From Symbiodinium natans (taxonomy: Eukaryota; Sar; Dinophyceae; Suessiales; Symbiodiniaceae), in contig CAJNDS010002465.1 of assembly GCA_905221605.1 (NCBI GenBank), forward strand, positions 330,001 to 394,000: a stretch of 64,000 nt of DNA, in the 5' to 3' direction. How positions within the stretch are numbered: position 1 is the stretch's first letter; every line of letters starts with the position of its first letter. The position numbers and the translations under genes were made by a program. Of the stretch, positions 20,535 through 30,463 are shown piece after piece. The notes beneath the pieces were generated by a model. That model worked only from the letters and a program-made list of their open reading frames with translations. It made no database searches and was not told where the DNA came from.

Positions 20535-20769
20535 CTGGACTTCCGTGAGCAGCTGAGCGAGCTGCTCCTTCAGCTTTTCGGTACGAACTTGCAAGCTTGC
20601 ACGCTTCAGGACCAGGTCCCTGAGCGATTCTGTTGCTTCCTTGTATTCACGAGTGGCCTTCTGGGCCTCAGTCACAGGAGTGGACTGGGGGGCCGGAGGT
20701 TCCGGCGCATTCATGCAGCTCACCGTCCGAGACGATGATTTGGGCAGGCCGCGGCCCTCCTCAGTGATG
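20529..20769 (-). CDS. Coiled-coil exon between two telomere-like arrays
   Basis: 80 codons open from acceptor GGGTTGTCAG to GTTTAGGG: a Pro-rich start (MNAPEPPAPQSTPVTEAQKA), then a heptad-like helix (REYKEATESLRDLVLKRASL, then TEKLKEQLAQLLTEVQK). Long enough and patterned enough to be real. On the minus strand both flanking arrays are TTTAGGG, and the right boundary is AGG/GTTTAGGG. If not spliced, a TAG in the array ends the frame at once. Confidence 0.65.
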
Positions 20770-20773
20770 CTGA

Positions 20774-20845
20774 CAACCCTAAACCCTAAACCCTAAACCC
20801 TAAACCCTAAACCCTAAACCCTAAACCCTAAACCCTAAACCCTAC
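20774..20845. repeat. CCCTAAA array upstream of the coiled-coil exon
   Basis: Ten perfect units on the other side of the exon at 20529-20769. On the minus strand both flanking arrays read TTTAGGG, so the exon sits between two same-sense arrays. Confidence 0.95.
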
Positions 20846-21616
20846 TCCGCTTCCGTGATTGTCCACTTCTCACAGATTAAAACTGGGGTTGAGGCTGGTC
20901 TAGGGTTTGGGGTCTCAAGGTTTGGGGTTTAGGGAGGGTGTAGGGTGTAGGGTTTAGGGTTTAGGGTTTTGGACCTTTGGTTTAGGGTTCAGTTTTAAGG
21001 TTTCATAGGGCTTATAGGGCTTAGGGATTCTGGCTGGGGGAGCAACTGCATAGCCTTCAGGCTTATTCAACCTCAGCAGCAAGAGCCTTAACCTGACCCG
21101 AAGCCTTAATCTGAAGCTCAACCACCAACCACCCCACACCCTAACCTAGAACCCAAACCCTCTCACCCATAAACCCTAAACCCTAAACCCTAAAACTAAA
21201 ACCCAAACCCTCTTGTTCGGGCTTTACAGGTGCTTGCAACGAGAAGCTGCGAAGAAGAAGGTGTCGTCGCAAGGGGCGCCTGACACATTGGTTAAGTCTT
21301 TAAGTGGTTTTGGGCTTACAAAACATCGGATTGTGGGGTCCAGCGGGTGCTGTCCCCCCAGCACCCTAAACCCTAAACCCTAAACCCTAAACTCAAGCGA
21401 GCTGCGGGTGCTGCGATAAGCAGCAGCGAGCGTTACCGCGTGGCGACAGGCCCGCGGACGAGCCCGAGCCGTCAGGCGAAGCCTGGCGAGGGCTCGGGGC
21501 CAGTGCGCGCGGTGAGCGCGGCCCACGCTAGAAGGGTTGAACCCGCGTGCCAGCGACAGTCTGGCTCTAAAGAGAATAACCCCAAACCCTAGGTTTTTAA
21601 GTTAAGTCTCTCCATC

Positions 21617-21722
21617 CTTTAGGATTTAGGATTTAGGATTTAGGATTTAGGATTTAGGAATTTAGGATTTAGGATTTAGGATTTAGGATTTAGGGTTTAG
21701 GACTTTAGGATTTAGGATTTAG
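21617..21722. repeat. Homogenised variant array (TTTAGGA)n
   Basis: About 14 tandem copies of the variant TTTAGGA with one AATTTAGGA slip, directly joined to the left edge of the 32-bp minisatellite. A second case of a point variant fixed through a run. Confidence 0.95.
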
Positions 21723-22680
21723 GGTTCAGGGCCTTCTGGAGGCTCTCCCAGACCCTCTCGGACCAGACCTAGGCTTTTTGGGACCATTTCTGAGCCTGTT
21801 CGGCTCAGTTTCTGAGCCTTTTTGGGCTCCTCCCGGACAGTTTCCGAGCCTTTTTCGGCTCCCCCCGGACAGTTTCTGAGCCTTTTTTGGATTCCTCCCG
21901 GACAGTTTCTGAGCCCTTTTAAGCTCCTTTCTGAGCCTTTTTGTGCTCCTCGGACCGTTTCTGAGCCTTTTTGTGCTCTGCTCGGACAGTTCTGAGCCTT
22001 TTTGGGCTCCTCCCACACCGTTTCTGAGCCTTTTTAGGCTCTTCCCAGATTCTGAGCCTTTTTTTGCTCCTCCCGGACCGCTTCTGAGTTTTTTTGGGCT
22101 CCTCCCAGACAGTTTCCGAGCCTTTTTCGGCTCCTCCCGGACAGTTTCCGAGCCTTTTTAAGCTCCTCCCGGACAGTTTCTGAGCCAAAAAGGCAAAAAG
22201 GCTCCTCTCGGACAGCCTCCCGGACAGTTTCTGAGTCTTTTGTGCTCCTCCCGGACCGTATCTGACAGTTTCTGAGCCTTTTTAGGCTCCTCCCGGACAG
22301 TTTTTGAGCCTTTTGTGCTCCCCCCGGACAGTTTCTGAGCCTTTTTAGGCTCTTCCCGGATTCTGAGCCTTTTTGTGCTCCTCCCGGACCGTTTCTGAGC
22401 TTTTTTGGGCTCCTCCCGAACCGTTTCTGAGCTTTTTTGGGCTCCTCCCAGACAGTTTCCGAGCTTTTTCGGCTCCTCCCAGACAGTTTTTGAGCCTTTT
22501 TAAGCTCCTCCCGGACAGTTTCTGAGCCTTTTTGGGCTCCTCTCGAACAGTTTCTGAGCCTTCCGGACAGTTTCTGAGCATTTTTAAGCTTCTCCCGGAC
22601 AGTTTCTGAGCCTTTTTGGGCTCCTCCCGGACCGTTTCTGAGCCTTTTTATGCCTCTGCCGGACCATTTCCGAGCTTTTT
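21722..22680. repeat. 32-bp minisatellite, ~28 copies
   Basis: The unit is close to GGACAGTTTCTGAGCCTTTT then TGGGCTCCTCCC. Each unit contains a small inverted repeat, GAGCC-T-rich-GGCTC. Because 32 is not a multiple of 3 and the unit has no stop on the minus strand, long overlapping minus-strand frames appear in all three phases with a 32-residue period. These are read as a repeat effect, not three proteins. Confidence 0.95.
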
Positions 22681-22682
22681 TG

Positions 22683-23078
22683 TGCCCCCCTCATTGAACC
22701 GAAGATTTTATAAGCCGTCTTTGAACCGAGGATACGTGTGACCGTCCACCACCTGAACCGAGGATGGTATGAACCGTCGCCGGCGAGGATTTTGTGTGAC
22801 TGGGACCTTTTGTCTAAACCATTTCTGGGCTTCTCTCGGACCATTTCGGGCTTCTTCCGGACCATTTCTGAGCTTTTTCGGGCGCCCCCACCACCTGAAC
22901 CGAGGATTTTATACCGTCACCGGCCCTTTGAACCAGGATTTGACTGGGGCCCTTCGTCTAAAGTCATCTTCACAACCCGAACCGAGCATATTATAAATCG
23001 TCAACGACTTTTGAACCGAGGATTTTACGTGTGACTGGGGCCGTCGACGGCTTTTGAACCGAGGATATTAGGTGTGAA
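22683..23078. repeat. Degenerate repeat with TGAACCGAGGAT words
   Basis: Seven or more TTTGAACCGAGGATTTTA-like words, often followed by GTGTGACTGGG or ACCGTC, interrupted by two units of the 32-bp minisatellite family (22810-22880). Confidence 0.85.
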
Positions 23079-23374
23079 GGCTATATTATAATACGGAAAG
23101 CGATAGCCCAACAACTATATGAAAACCCTAAACCCGCCCAAGGTTGAGATGTGGGTGGGTGGGTTGGGAGAGAGCGTTGAACCTGGGAGCACACCACAAC
23201 ACACGTCCCGCGTGGTGGTGTGCGCGGAACATTGAACAAACCCTAAACCCTAAACCCTAAAGCCTAAACCCTAAACGGCCCTGAGCCCTAAACCCTAAAC
23301 CCTAAACCCCAAACCCTAAACCCTAGCAGAACCCCAAAGCTCCAAACCCTAAGCTAAGGTTTGGCTGCTGATAC

Positions 23375-23464
23375 CCTCAAGCAGGGGCCTCGCCGTCCTC
23401 CCAGCGAGTCTTCCCAGACCGCTCGCGACGCCATTGCGCTCACCACCACCTCTTGGAGGTTCAT
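23375..23464 (-). CDS. Candidate first exon with MITE-derived ATG
   Basis: 30 codons: MNLQEVVVSAMASRAVWEDS then LGGRRGPCLR, donor AGG/GTATCAG. The ATG and about 10 bp after it match the end of the family 8 element, so the start may have been supplied by the element, or the exon may begin further in. Confidence 0.4.
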
Positions 23465-23495
23465 GGTACTTATTAACCAATGATAGCTGTACAAA
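23452..23495. mobile_element. Family 8 end, overlapping a start codon
   Basis: TTGGAGGTTCATGGTACTTA, then TTAACCAATGATAGCTGTAC, matches the terminal region of the 56.5 kb element. Its CAT is the ATG (minus strand) of the open segment 23375-23464. Confidence 0.6.
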
Positions 23496-23752
23496 ACCCC
23501 TAAAACCCTAAAACCCTAAAACCCTAAAACCCTAAAACCCTAAAGCCCTGAAGCCTGAAACCCTAAACCCTAAAACCCTAAACCCTAGAACCCTAAACCC
23601 GAAACCCGTAAAACCGTAAAACCCTAAACCCTGAAACCGTAAACCCTAAAACCCGTAAAACCGCAAAAACCTAAACCCTGAAACCACAAAACCCGAAAAC
23701 CCGAAAACCCTAAAACCCTAAAACCCTAAACCCTAAACCCTAAACCCTAACC
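23494..23752. repeat. CCCTAAAA octamer array and degenerate derivatives
   Basis: The unit is mostly 8 bp (CCCTAAAA) with CCGTAAAA and CCCGAAAA derivatives, ending in a few normal heptamers. The extra A changes the frame rotation compared with the 7-bp arrays. Confidence 0.9.
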
Positions 23753-23855
23753 CAAGGGTCGATGGTTTGGTTAGGAAGCCATTGGCTGCCTCCACCCAAG
23801 TATCAGCGGGCCCCTTGGGGCGTGTGTGCACGGGGTATACGGTCAACAAGGGCCG
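23752..23855 (-). CDS. Candidate exon
   Basis: Acceptor ACACTGACTAG (branch-like CTGAC), 34 codons: RPLLTVYPVHTRPKGPADTW then VEAANGFLTKPSTL, ending at GTTAGGG. Confidence 0.45.
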
Positions 23856-25075
23856 CTAGTCAGTGTAGGGTTTAGGGTTTAGGGTTTAGGGTTTAGGGTT
23901 TAGGGTTTAGAGTTTAGGGTTTAGGGTGGAGGGTTGAGGGTTGAGGGTTTGGGGTTTCGGGTTTAGGGTTGAATGGGTCTCGGGCAGATTTGTTTAACAT
24001 GTAGTACATGGGGATGAGCAGGAGGCGGGTAGTGACTAGTGGCTGCTATTCGGGCTCCAGCTTGTCACGAGTTTACCAAAAGGAACCCAAGGCCCAAACC
24101 AAACCTCAACCCTAGAACTTGAAGCCTAAACCCCAAACCCTAAACCTTAAACCCTGAACCCCAAACCCTAAACCTTTAACCCTATAGACCCAAAACCTGA
24201 AACCCGAAGGGCATCCTCAACCGTACACTCTAAACACCCAACAAATAACACCATACTGAACTTGGAACCCTAGCAAAAAATATGTTAGCTGCTTTTTTGG
24301 GAATTAGAGTACCGCAAAAAACCAACGTTATTTCCAAGTATCCCTAAACCCTGAACCCTAAACCCTAAACCCTAAACCCTAAACCCTACACTCTAAGCAT
24401 CCCAAAAACCTCCTCTTAGGGAGGGAGGTCGCGGCCAAGCCACGTTGCGGAAGCCCGGCAACTTGGCAGAGGGCACCCACATCTGCCAAGGACGAGGATT
24501 TGGAGTTTAGGGTTTAGGGTTTAGGGTTTAGGATTTAGGGTTTAGGGTTTTAGGGTTTTAGGTTTAGGGTTTTAGGGCTCAGGGTTTAGGGTTTAGGGGC
24601 GTCGATGGTTTGCTTTGAGGCTCTCTTGGGCCTTGCTGAACCCACAGCCCTAAACTAAACCCTAAACCCTAAACCCTAAACCCTAAACCCTAAAACCCTC
24701 AAACCCTCAAACCCTCAAACCCTTACACCCGACACCATACACTCTAAACCCTTCCCCTAAATCCTAAGCCCTAGAGAATTTTGGGGTTTGGGCGGTTCAG
24801 GATGTAGAGTTTTTGTTGGGATCTCAAGCCCTAAACCCTAAACCCGAAACCCTAGAGATTGTTGAGATAGTATAACGGCCGGCGGCCTCTTAATCTGTTA
24901 CCGTTACAGTATACCTTAACATAGCCCCCTAGATACCCTAATCCCTAAACCCTAAACCCTAAACCCTAAACCCTAATAAGAACCCTCTACCTACTTACAG
25001 AGAGACCACCAACCAACCTAGCTAAACCCCAAACCCTAAACCCTAGCGCCCAAAACCCTCAACTCTCCAGTCCTA

Positions 25076-25195
25076 AACCCTAAACCCTAAACCCTAAACC
25101 CTAAACCCTAAACCCTAAACCCTAAACCCTAAACCCTAAACCCTAAACCCTAAACCCTAAACCCTAAACCCTAAACCCTAAACCCTAAACCCTAC
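25076..25195. repeat. Long CCCTAAA array
   Basis: About 17 perfect units. The 24080-25075 stretch before it is mostly degenerate units of both orientations. Confidence 0.95.
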
Positions 25196-25277
25196 TCCAC
25201 CCACTAACGGCGGGCACTCGTGACTTTCTCGCTCTGCAGCTTTGCCTCGCGCAAGAACCGGCGGGCTGCGCCAGGTC
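25194..25277 (-). CDS. Candidate exon with ESxExP motif
   Basis: Reads MTWRSPPVLARGKAAERESH then ECPPLVGG before GTAGGG. The plus strand has a good acceptor (TCGCTCTGCAG) here. Confidence 0.4.
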
Positions 25278-25321
25278 ATGGTTTCGGTGTGTAGGGTTCA
25301 GGGTTTAGGGTTTAGGGGTGA

Positions 25322-25396
25322 TAGGGGGTTTAGGGTTTAGGGTTTAGGGTTTAGGGTTTAGGGTTTAGGGTTTAGGGTTTAGGGTTTAGGGTTTCT
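25322..25396. repeat. TTTAGGG array
   Basis: About ten perfect units, on the 3' side of the large membrane-protein exon (minus-strand sense). Confidence 0.95.
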
Positions 25397-25735
25397 AGCG
25401 TGTTGGTGTTTGGGCGTGTAAAGTTCAGGGTTTAGGGTTTTTATGGTTTAGGGGTTAAGGTTTGTAGGGCTTAGGGTGTATATGGCTTAGTACTACCTGC
25501 GGGGGTATGATTATGAACCAGAAGGCAGGCATTGGGTGCGTAATGTTTGGGACTTTTGCATTTTGGCGTCAAGGGCGTTCGACGAAGTGCAGAGGGGCTG
25601 GCTTGCTAGATGCGAGGGTTATTTCGAGAATGGGGGCGCCCCTTTATGTGCACTATTTGATCATCTTATGGTTCACTTAAGAGCCCCTTTAAAGGGACCC
25701 CCAGAGGGGAAGCATGGGATTCTCCCTTCGGGAGC

Positions 25736-27640
25736 TCAGCACGTCATGGGAATGTCCCACCAGAAGATGCTAGATATCCGGATACAAGGCGCGTGTGTGA
25801 AGCCACGCAGGAACCCTGGGCCAAGCACGACACACAACAAGTTCTCGGCAATCAGGGAGAGAATGCCTGCGACTCCACATTGAACGACCAAGGGCAGCTC
25901 TCTCAAACCGTGCAGTGCCGGCGCGGGCACAACACTCCTCTTCTGCCCTAGCCAACTACGCAGAAGGGCCCATGATGTCCGAGGCTGGCCCCCAAGAGAG
26001 ACACATTTCTGAATTACCTCCGCCTCCGCCTCGCTGTGGGGCGCAATTGAGGAAAGCTTAACAAGTGCAGAACCTGCATCAAGCTCGCGCAGACGCCAAA
26101 TATCTGGGTCCGGTGCCTTCGAGCCTGGCCTGTACTCGACAGCGAGCAACCAACAAGGATTGTTGCTGCACGACTCCTCTGACTCCCGCACCCGCAAAAT
26201 CTCGTGCGGAATAGGAGACTCGGGCAGTAGCTCCCAACTAATAATCACGTCTTCAAGCACCTCCATCAAGATAAGTCCCAAGATGCACCAGCTGGCAGAC
26301 AAATTAAAGGAAGGTGGGTTTTCAAGCGACATGACTCCATACATCAATGCGCGTGCCACCACTATGGCAAGGACTGGCAGAAAGCGAAAATAGCCAACAT
26401 AGAACTTGATTTCGTCGTGCAGCTTGTTGAATGCACCGGGTGTGCTGAGCCTCAAGGCTGACAGCTCACCTACAGTCCGTTTCAGTGTGTGAAACAGGAT
26501 CCAGCGCGTCCAACCCAAGCGGGCAAGGACATTTGCCAGCAACGTCAGCAGTAGAGTTTGGATCCATAGAAAGCTTCCGGTGGTTACTGCCCCTGCAAAA
26601 ATGGACACCAAGCGCGCGGCTTCACAAACTCCATGAGGCGTCAGAACTAGAACCGTGGCGGGAAGAAGCAGCTGGTCACCAGCGGTGGTAGCATCGCCTC
26701 CCTTCGACAGAGGCCACACTGTGCGGGAGTAGAGGAGCGAAACACAAGCGACAGACGCAGCTTCGCTAAGTGCCGTCACCAGCGGGAGTAGGATGTTTGC
26801 TGCGACACTCCAGCCACTGGCCAGCAGCTCGGTGTAGGCAAGGCAGGTTGCGGTAACGATGGTCAGGCAGCCCCATGTGATAGCCAATAGCCCAAGACCC
26901 CACTTGAGATGCGGCCCTACCCATCGCGACCGTTGCCTGCGGAGGCAGAGTTGTGCGATGGGGGCCCACAGCGATGAGACTGCATAGATGGTTCCCAGCT
27001 GAAATTCCGCCAAGGGCAGGCCGCAAGCTATGGGCACAGCCATGGCAACGAGTCCACAGATCCCAGCAAAAGAACATGCAGCAAGCGAAACGTCTTCCCC
27101 GCACAATGCCACCGAGTAAATGAAGCACATTGCTTGTTGCATAACTGTCAGGTTACCCACCGTGGCGACACTGGCCCACCTCCACCAGAGAATCTGGGTT
27201 GGTTCTGCCGCCCTCTCAATATGAATGGACAGCGCCCATCTTGTGACTGACAGCAGGAACAGCAATGCCAAACTCGGACAGATGAAACGCGGAGACCAGG
27301 TGCCAAATGCCTTCATTTGCTCATCTTCGACCCTCACAGGCAGCGTCTCCGCTTGAGTCATGTCTGGATTCAGCACCACCTCCCCTGACATCTCGACAAG
27401 GACGCGACCTTGGCTGTCATGGACACGGAGGTGCCTCAGCTCCGACCCACTCTGCCAAATCTCCAAAGTATGATCTGCCTGGAGCTCGATGGCATCAGGG
27501 CCCGCTTTGGTCCACCAGCGCCTTGGCTTCGCACCCAGGCGACGGCCGAAGGCAGATATGCCCAAATCAGCGGAGGGCGGCTGCCAAAGGAACAAGGGCG
27601 CCTGGGGTCGTACGGCACAATGGCTATGTCTTGTTGCTGC
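25736..27640 (-). CDS. Multi-pass membrane protein of unknown family (large 3' exon)
   Basis: The strongest gene in the window: over 620 codons open on the minus strand, stop at 25736. The N-terminal ~100 residues are soluble. Hydrophobic segments follow near residues 103-122, 140-165, 170-195, 199-216, 229-250, 256-288, 325-355, 395-415, 425-447 and 575-600, with a soluble stretch of about 125 residues (450-575) before the last. I recognise no family. The frame has no ATG near its 5' end (the first is at about residue 70; the codon at 27595 is TTG) and an in-frame stop lies at 27650, so a spliced 5' end is likely. An acceptor GGAAAGCAG just before 27640 would join in phase to the exon at 27993-28050. 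A transporter or sensor role is possible but unsupported. Confidence 0.9.
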   Translation of the reverse strand, partial: AATRHSHCAVRPQAPLFLWQPPSADLGISAFGRRLGAKPRRWWTKAGPDAIELQADHTLEIWQSGSELRHLRVHDSQGRVLVEMSGEVVLNPDMTQAETLPVRVEDEQMKAFGTWSPRFICPSLALLFLLSVTRWALSIHIERAAEPTQILWWRWASVATVGNLTVMQQAMCFIYSVALCGEDVSLAACSFAGICGLVAMAVPIACGLPLAEFQLGTIYAVSSLWAPIAQLCLRRQRSRWVGPHLKWGLGLLAITWGCLTIVTATCLAYTELLASGWSVAANILLPLVTALSEAASVACVSLLYSRTVWPLSKGGDATTAGDQLLLPATVLVLTPHGVCEAARLVSIFAGAVTTGSFLWIQTLLLTLLANVLARLGWTRWILFHTLKRTVGELSALRLSTPGAFNKLHDEIKFYVGYFRFLPVLAIVVARALMYGVMSLENPPSFNLSASWCILGLILMEVLEDVIISWELLPESPIPHEILRVRESEESCSNNPCWLLAVEYRPGSKAPDPDIWRLRELDAGSALVKLSSIAPHSEAEAEVIQKCVSLGGQPRTSWALLRSWLGQKRSVVPAPALHGLRELPLVVQCGVAGILSLIAENLLCVVLGPGFLRGFTHAPCIRISSIFWWDIPMTC

Positions 27641-27992
27641 TTTCCGGGATTATTGCAGGGATCTGCATTGGGATTGTGGGGCAGGTAAGGAAAAAAGTGC
27701 CTGGCAGTCGAAGGCCATGCGCTTGACTCGGATATCGTGCTTTGACTTGGTCTGGATGTGCATCAGCCGCCCACCCTCTCTCAGCCTGGCCACGCCACCG
27801 CGATGTGTCGAAATGGGCCAAAACTCCGGGCTTTGAAAACTCTTTAAGGTTTCTAACGGCTACTACGAGGGATGTGGGTGTCGGAAGGTCAAACCCCAAA
27901 CCCCAGACCCCAAACCCCAAACCCCAAACCCCAAACGCGAAACCCTAAACCCTAAACCCTAAACCCTAAACCCTAAACCCTAAACCCTAAAC

Positions 27993-28050
27993 CTCTTTTA
28001 TTCAGCCTCCTTTCGGCAAGGCATCTTTCGGCACCGTCGCCTGGACCCAC
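27993..28050 (-). CDS. Candidate upstream exon of the membrane-protein gene
   Basis: Bounded by acceptor CGCTCAG and by the GT of a GTTTAGGG array. It reads VGPGDGAERCLAERRLNKR and ends after the first base of a codon, matching the phase needed at 27640. Only 19 codons, so the support is phase and position rather than length. Confidence 0.4.
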
Positions 28051-28146
28051 CTGAGCGCTTCTTGCGATGCCCCGGAAAGAGGCCAGTGTCGTTTAGGGTT
28101 TAGGGTTTAGGGTTTAGGGTTAGCAAATGAAACAACATGAAACAAC

Positions 28147-28217
28147 TAATGCTGTTTCCAAATGCCATCCTGCCGCAATGACGAGGCAGTGATCCTTGTA
28201 CCACTGGTCATCCATCG
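28147..28217 (-). CDS. Candidate exon upstream of 27993-28050
   Basis: Acceptor GGCCTCAG, then MDDQWYKDHCLVIAAGWHLE and three more residues; donor GTTGTTTC. The phase fits both neighbours. Reading on without splicing gives a stop at 28120. Confidence 0.4.
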
Positions 28218-28306
28218 CTGAGGCCCCAACCCTAAACCCTAAACCCTAAACCCTACACCCTACACCCTAAACCCTAAACCCTAAACCCTACATGATTTAC
28301 ATGCAC

Positions 28307-28347
28307 CTCGGAAACCGCAAGACCCTAAGCCCCCAGGAAAAGCTTCA
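28307..28347 (-). CDS. Candidate small exon
   Basis: Acceptor CAACCTCCAG, 13 codons (EAFPGGLGSCGFR), donor GTGCATGT. In phase with the exon at 28217, but short enough to be chance. Confidence 0.25.
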
Positions 28348-28904
28348 CTGGAGGTTGGGAATTGAAAAAGCGCGGTGGTTTCGGTGCCGGGGCGCTACCG
28401 GCTCTACCGCTCTACGCGGCTCGGAGCAGCGACGGATTTTGGTTTAGGGTTGAGGGTTGGTTTAGGATTTAGGGTTTAGGGTTTAGGGTTTTAGGGTTTA
28501 GGGTTTAGGGTTAGGGTTTAGGGTTTAGGGTTTAGGGTTTAGGGTTTAGGGTTTAGGGTTTAGGGTTTAGGGAATCTGCAATGCAGGGCCCTTAGCATGC
28601 GAGCTCCAAGCCGAGCTGTGCCCCGCTGCTTTTACCCCTCTTTTCGCACCTTCTCTAACCCTAAACCCTACACCCTACACCCTAAACGCCCTAAACGCCC
28701 TAAACCCTAAACCCTAAACCCTAAACCCTAAACCCTAACAGAACACCTTTCGCCAACAGACGGCTGGGGGTTCCGTCCAGGGGCTCAGCCTCGCACTGAA
28801 GCCGATGCCTGACAGTTCACATTGGGGTTCAAACCCTAAACCCTAAACCCTAAACCCTAAACCCCAACACCCTAGAGATTGTTGAGGAATAGTCACCACA
28901 AGGG

Positions 28905-28966
28905 CCTTGGCCAAGTGCTCCTCCTGGCGAGCGTACTCGTTCCTGGACCCAAGCTTCTCAAGGGGT
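28905..28966 (-). CDS. Candidate exon, charged helical segment
   Basis: Open on the minus strand with a coding-like codon pattern (mostly G or A in first positions): EKLGSRNEYARQEEHLAKAL then V, followed by a GTGACT donor. It might belong to the same gene as the downstream exons; not proven. Confidence 0.4.
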
Positions 28967-29230
28967 TTCGGGTTTAGGGTTTAGGGTTTAGGGTTTAGGG
29001 TTTGGGGTTTAGGGTTTAGGGTTTGGGTTTAGGGTTTGGGGTTTAGGGTTTGGGGTTTTGGGGATTTAGGGTTTAGGGCTCAGAGACGTTCAGAGCTCGT
29101 CTTCTGGGGAAAAACCAAAACCCACCAAAGCCACGCCCTGTAGGGGTTAGGGGGGGGGGGGGTTAGGGTTAAGGGTTCAGGGACAAGGGTTAAGGGATTC
29201 ATTCTTGCTACCAGCATGAATCCCCCGCAA

Positions 29231-29299
29231 CCCCTAGTGTTCTACAATGTCAAACGTGATGCTGGTGTTGGGAGATATCATGTTGACTCGCAACTTTAC
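29231..29299 (-). CDS. Candidate terminal exon
   Basis: Reads FVKLRVNMISPNTSITFDIV then EH and a stop. An AAAG acceptor precedes it. Short; strand uncertain. Confidence 0.3.
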
Positions 29300-29370
29300 A
29301 AAACCCCAAACCCCAACCCCTAAACCCTAAACCCTGAACCAAAGTGGCACAAAGCCGATCCTACGCATGA

Positions 29371-29432
29371 AGACAACAACGGTTCAAGGCGCTGCTTTGG
29401 GTAGGCTTCAGGGCCTAGAATCCCAACCCTCA
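29371..29432 (-). CDS. Candidate exon
   Basis: Reads ILGPEAYPKQRLEPLLSSC up to a GTAGGATC donor. No clear acceptor. Confidence 0.3.
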
Positions 29433-29469
29433 ATCCTGAACCCTAACACGGTTTAGGGTTTAGAGTTTA

Positions 29470-29562
29470 GCAGTGGCCAAGGAGCATCGGGTCTGCGGCC
29501 AAGGACGGCCCGAAGAAGAGACCCGTGCCTGCGAAGTGCTGAAGAGCTTCTCAAGGGCTTGG
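29470..29562 (-). CDS. Candidate exon or gene end
   Basis: Reads ALEKLFSTSQARVSSSGRPW and continues to a stop formed in a telomere-like unit. It starts with the same 13-mer CCCTTGAGAAGCT as the exon at 28905-28966, hinting at duplication. Confidence 0.35.
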
Positions 29563-29635
29563 GTTTAGGGTTTAGGATTAAGGGTTAAGGGTTGAGGGTG
29601 GTCTGTACGACAAGAAGCATCACAAGCAGACCTGC

Positions 29636-29719
29636 TTTTGGTAGGGAATCTGGGCATTAGGACTTTGGGGGGCTTGTACGAGCTTAACCTGCCGAATGAA
29701 CAAAACCATCTTACCCCTA
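29636..29719 (-). CDS. Candidate exon with ATG
   Basis: Reads MVLFIRQVKLVQAPQSPNAQ then IPYQKQ, ending at a CAG/GTCTGC donor. Could be an initial exon (hydrophobic start) or internal. Confidence 0.4.
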
Positions 29720-30394
29720 ACCCTAAAACCTAAACCGTCCACTAAGGTGTCTACTAGCTCCCTATATCAACCCTCATGTCTTAGATTAGACCCCCAAAGC
29801 CCCCAAAAGCCCTAAACCTTTAAAGCACTAAACCCTAAACCCCAAACCCCACACCCTAAACCTTTAAAACACTAAAACCCCAAACCCCCCCCCCCCCCCC
29901 CCACGACTAAGGCTGTCCCCGGGTCTTCAAAACCCCTCGACAGGGTTTAGGGTTTAGGGTTTAGGGCTTAGGATTTAGGGTTTAGGATCGTCCTTAATAA
30001 GAACTGGTTTGGGGTTTAGGGTTTAGGGGAATATTCCTTACTGAAGAAATGTTAGAAGATCTGGGCATCCCCCCACCCACTCTGCGAGCACAGGTACCTC
30101 AAAGACAATGGTAATTTAGGATGCTATGTGGAACCCCAAACCACTAACCCTAAGGTTAACCCTGAGCCTGGAACCCTTCAAACTCCATACCCCAAACCCT
30201 ACTAAGCCCCAAGCCCTACGAAGCCAAGCCCTACTGAGCCCTACCAAGCCCTAACGAGGCCTACCGAGCCAGCCCTGCTCCCTTAGCCCTGAGCCCTAAG
30301 CCCTAAACCCTAAACCCTAACCCCTGACCCCTAAACCCTAAACCCTAAACCCTAACCCCTAAACCCTAAACCCTAAGCCCTAACCGGCAATAAC

Positions 30395-30463
30395 CTGAGG
30401 AGCTCCACTCGCCCCTCATGCTTGCAGTCCGCGGCGCTGTACAGCCCACCGCCCACCAAAAGC
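30395..30463 (-). CDS. Candidate exon with canonical splice sites
   Basis: Acceptor GTCTGTTTGCAG and donor CTCAG/GTTATT enclose 22 codons reading LLVGGGLYSAADCKHEGRVE then LLR. The plus strand also offers an acceptor (CATGCTTGCAG) and an open frame here, so the strand is not settled. Confidence 0.35.

Noticed and set aside
21722-22680. CRISPR array
   Set aside because: Units are contiguous diverged 32-mers without unique spacers, in eukaryotic sequence.
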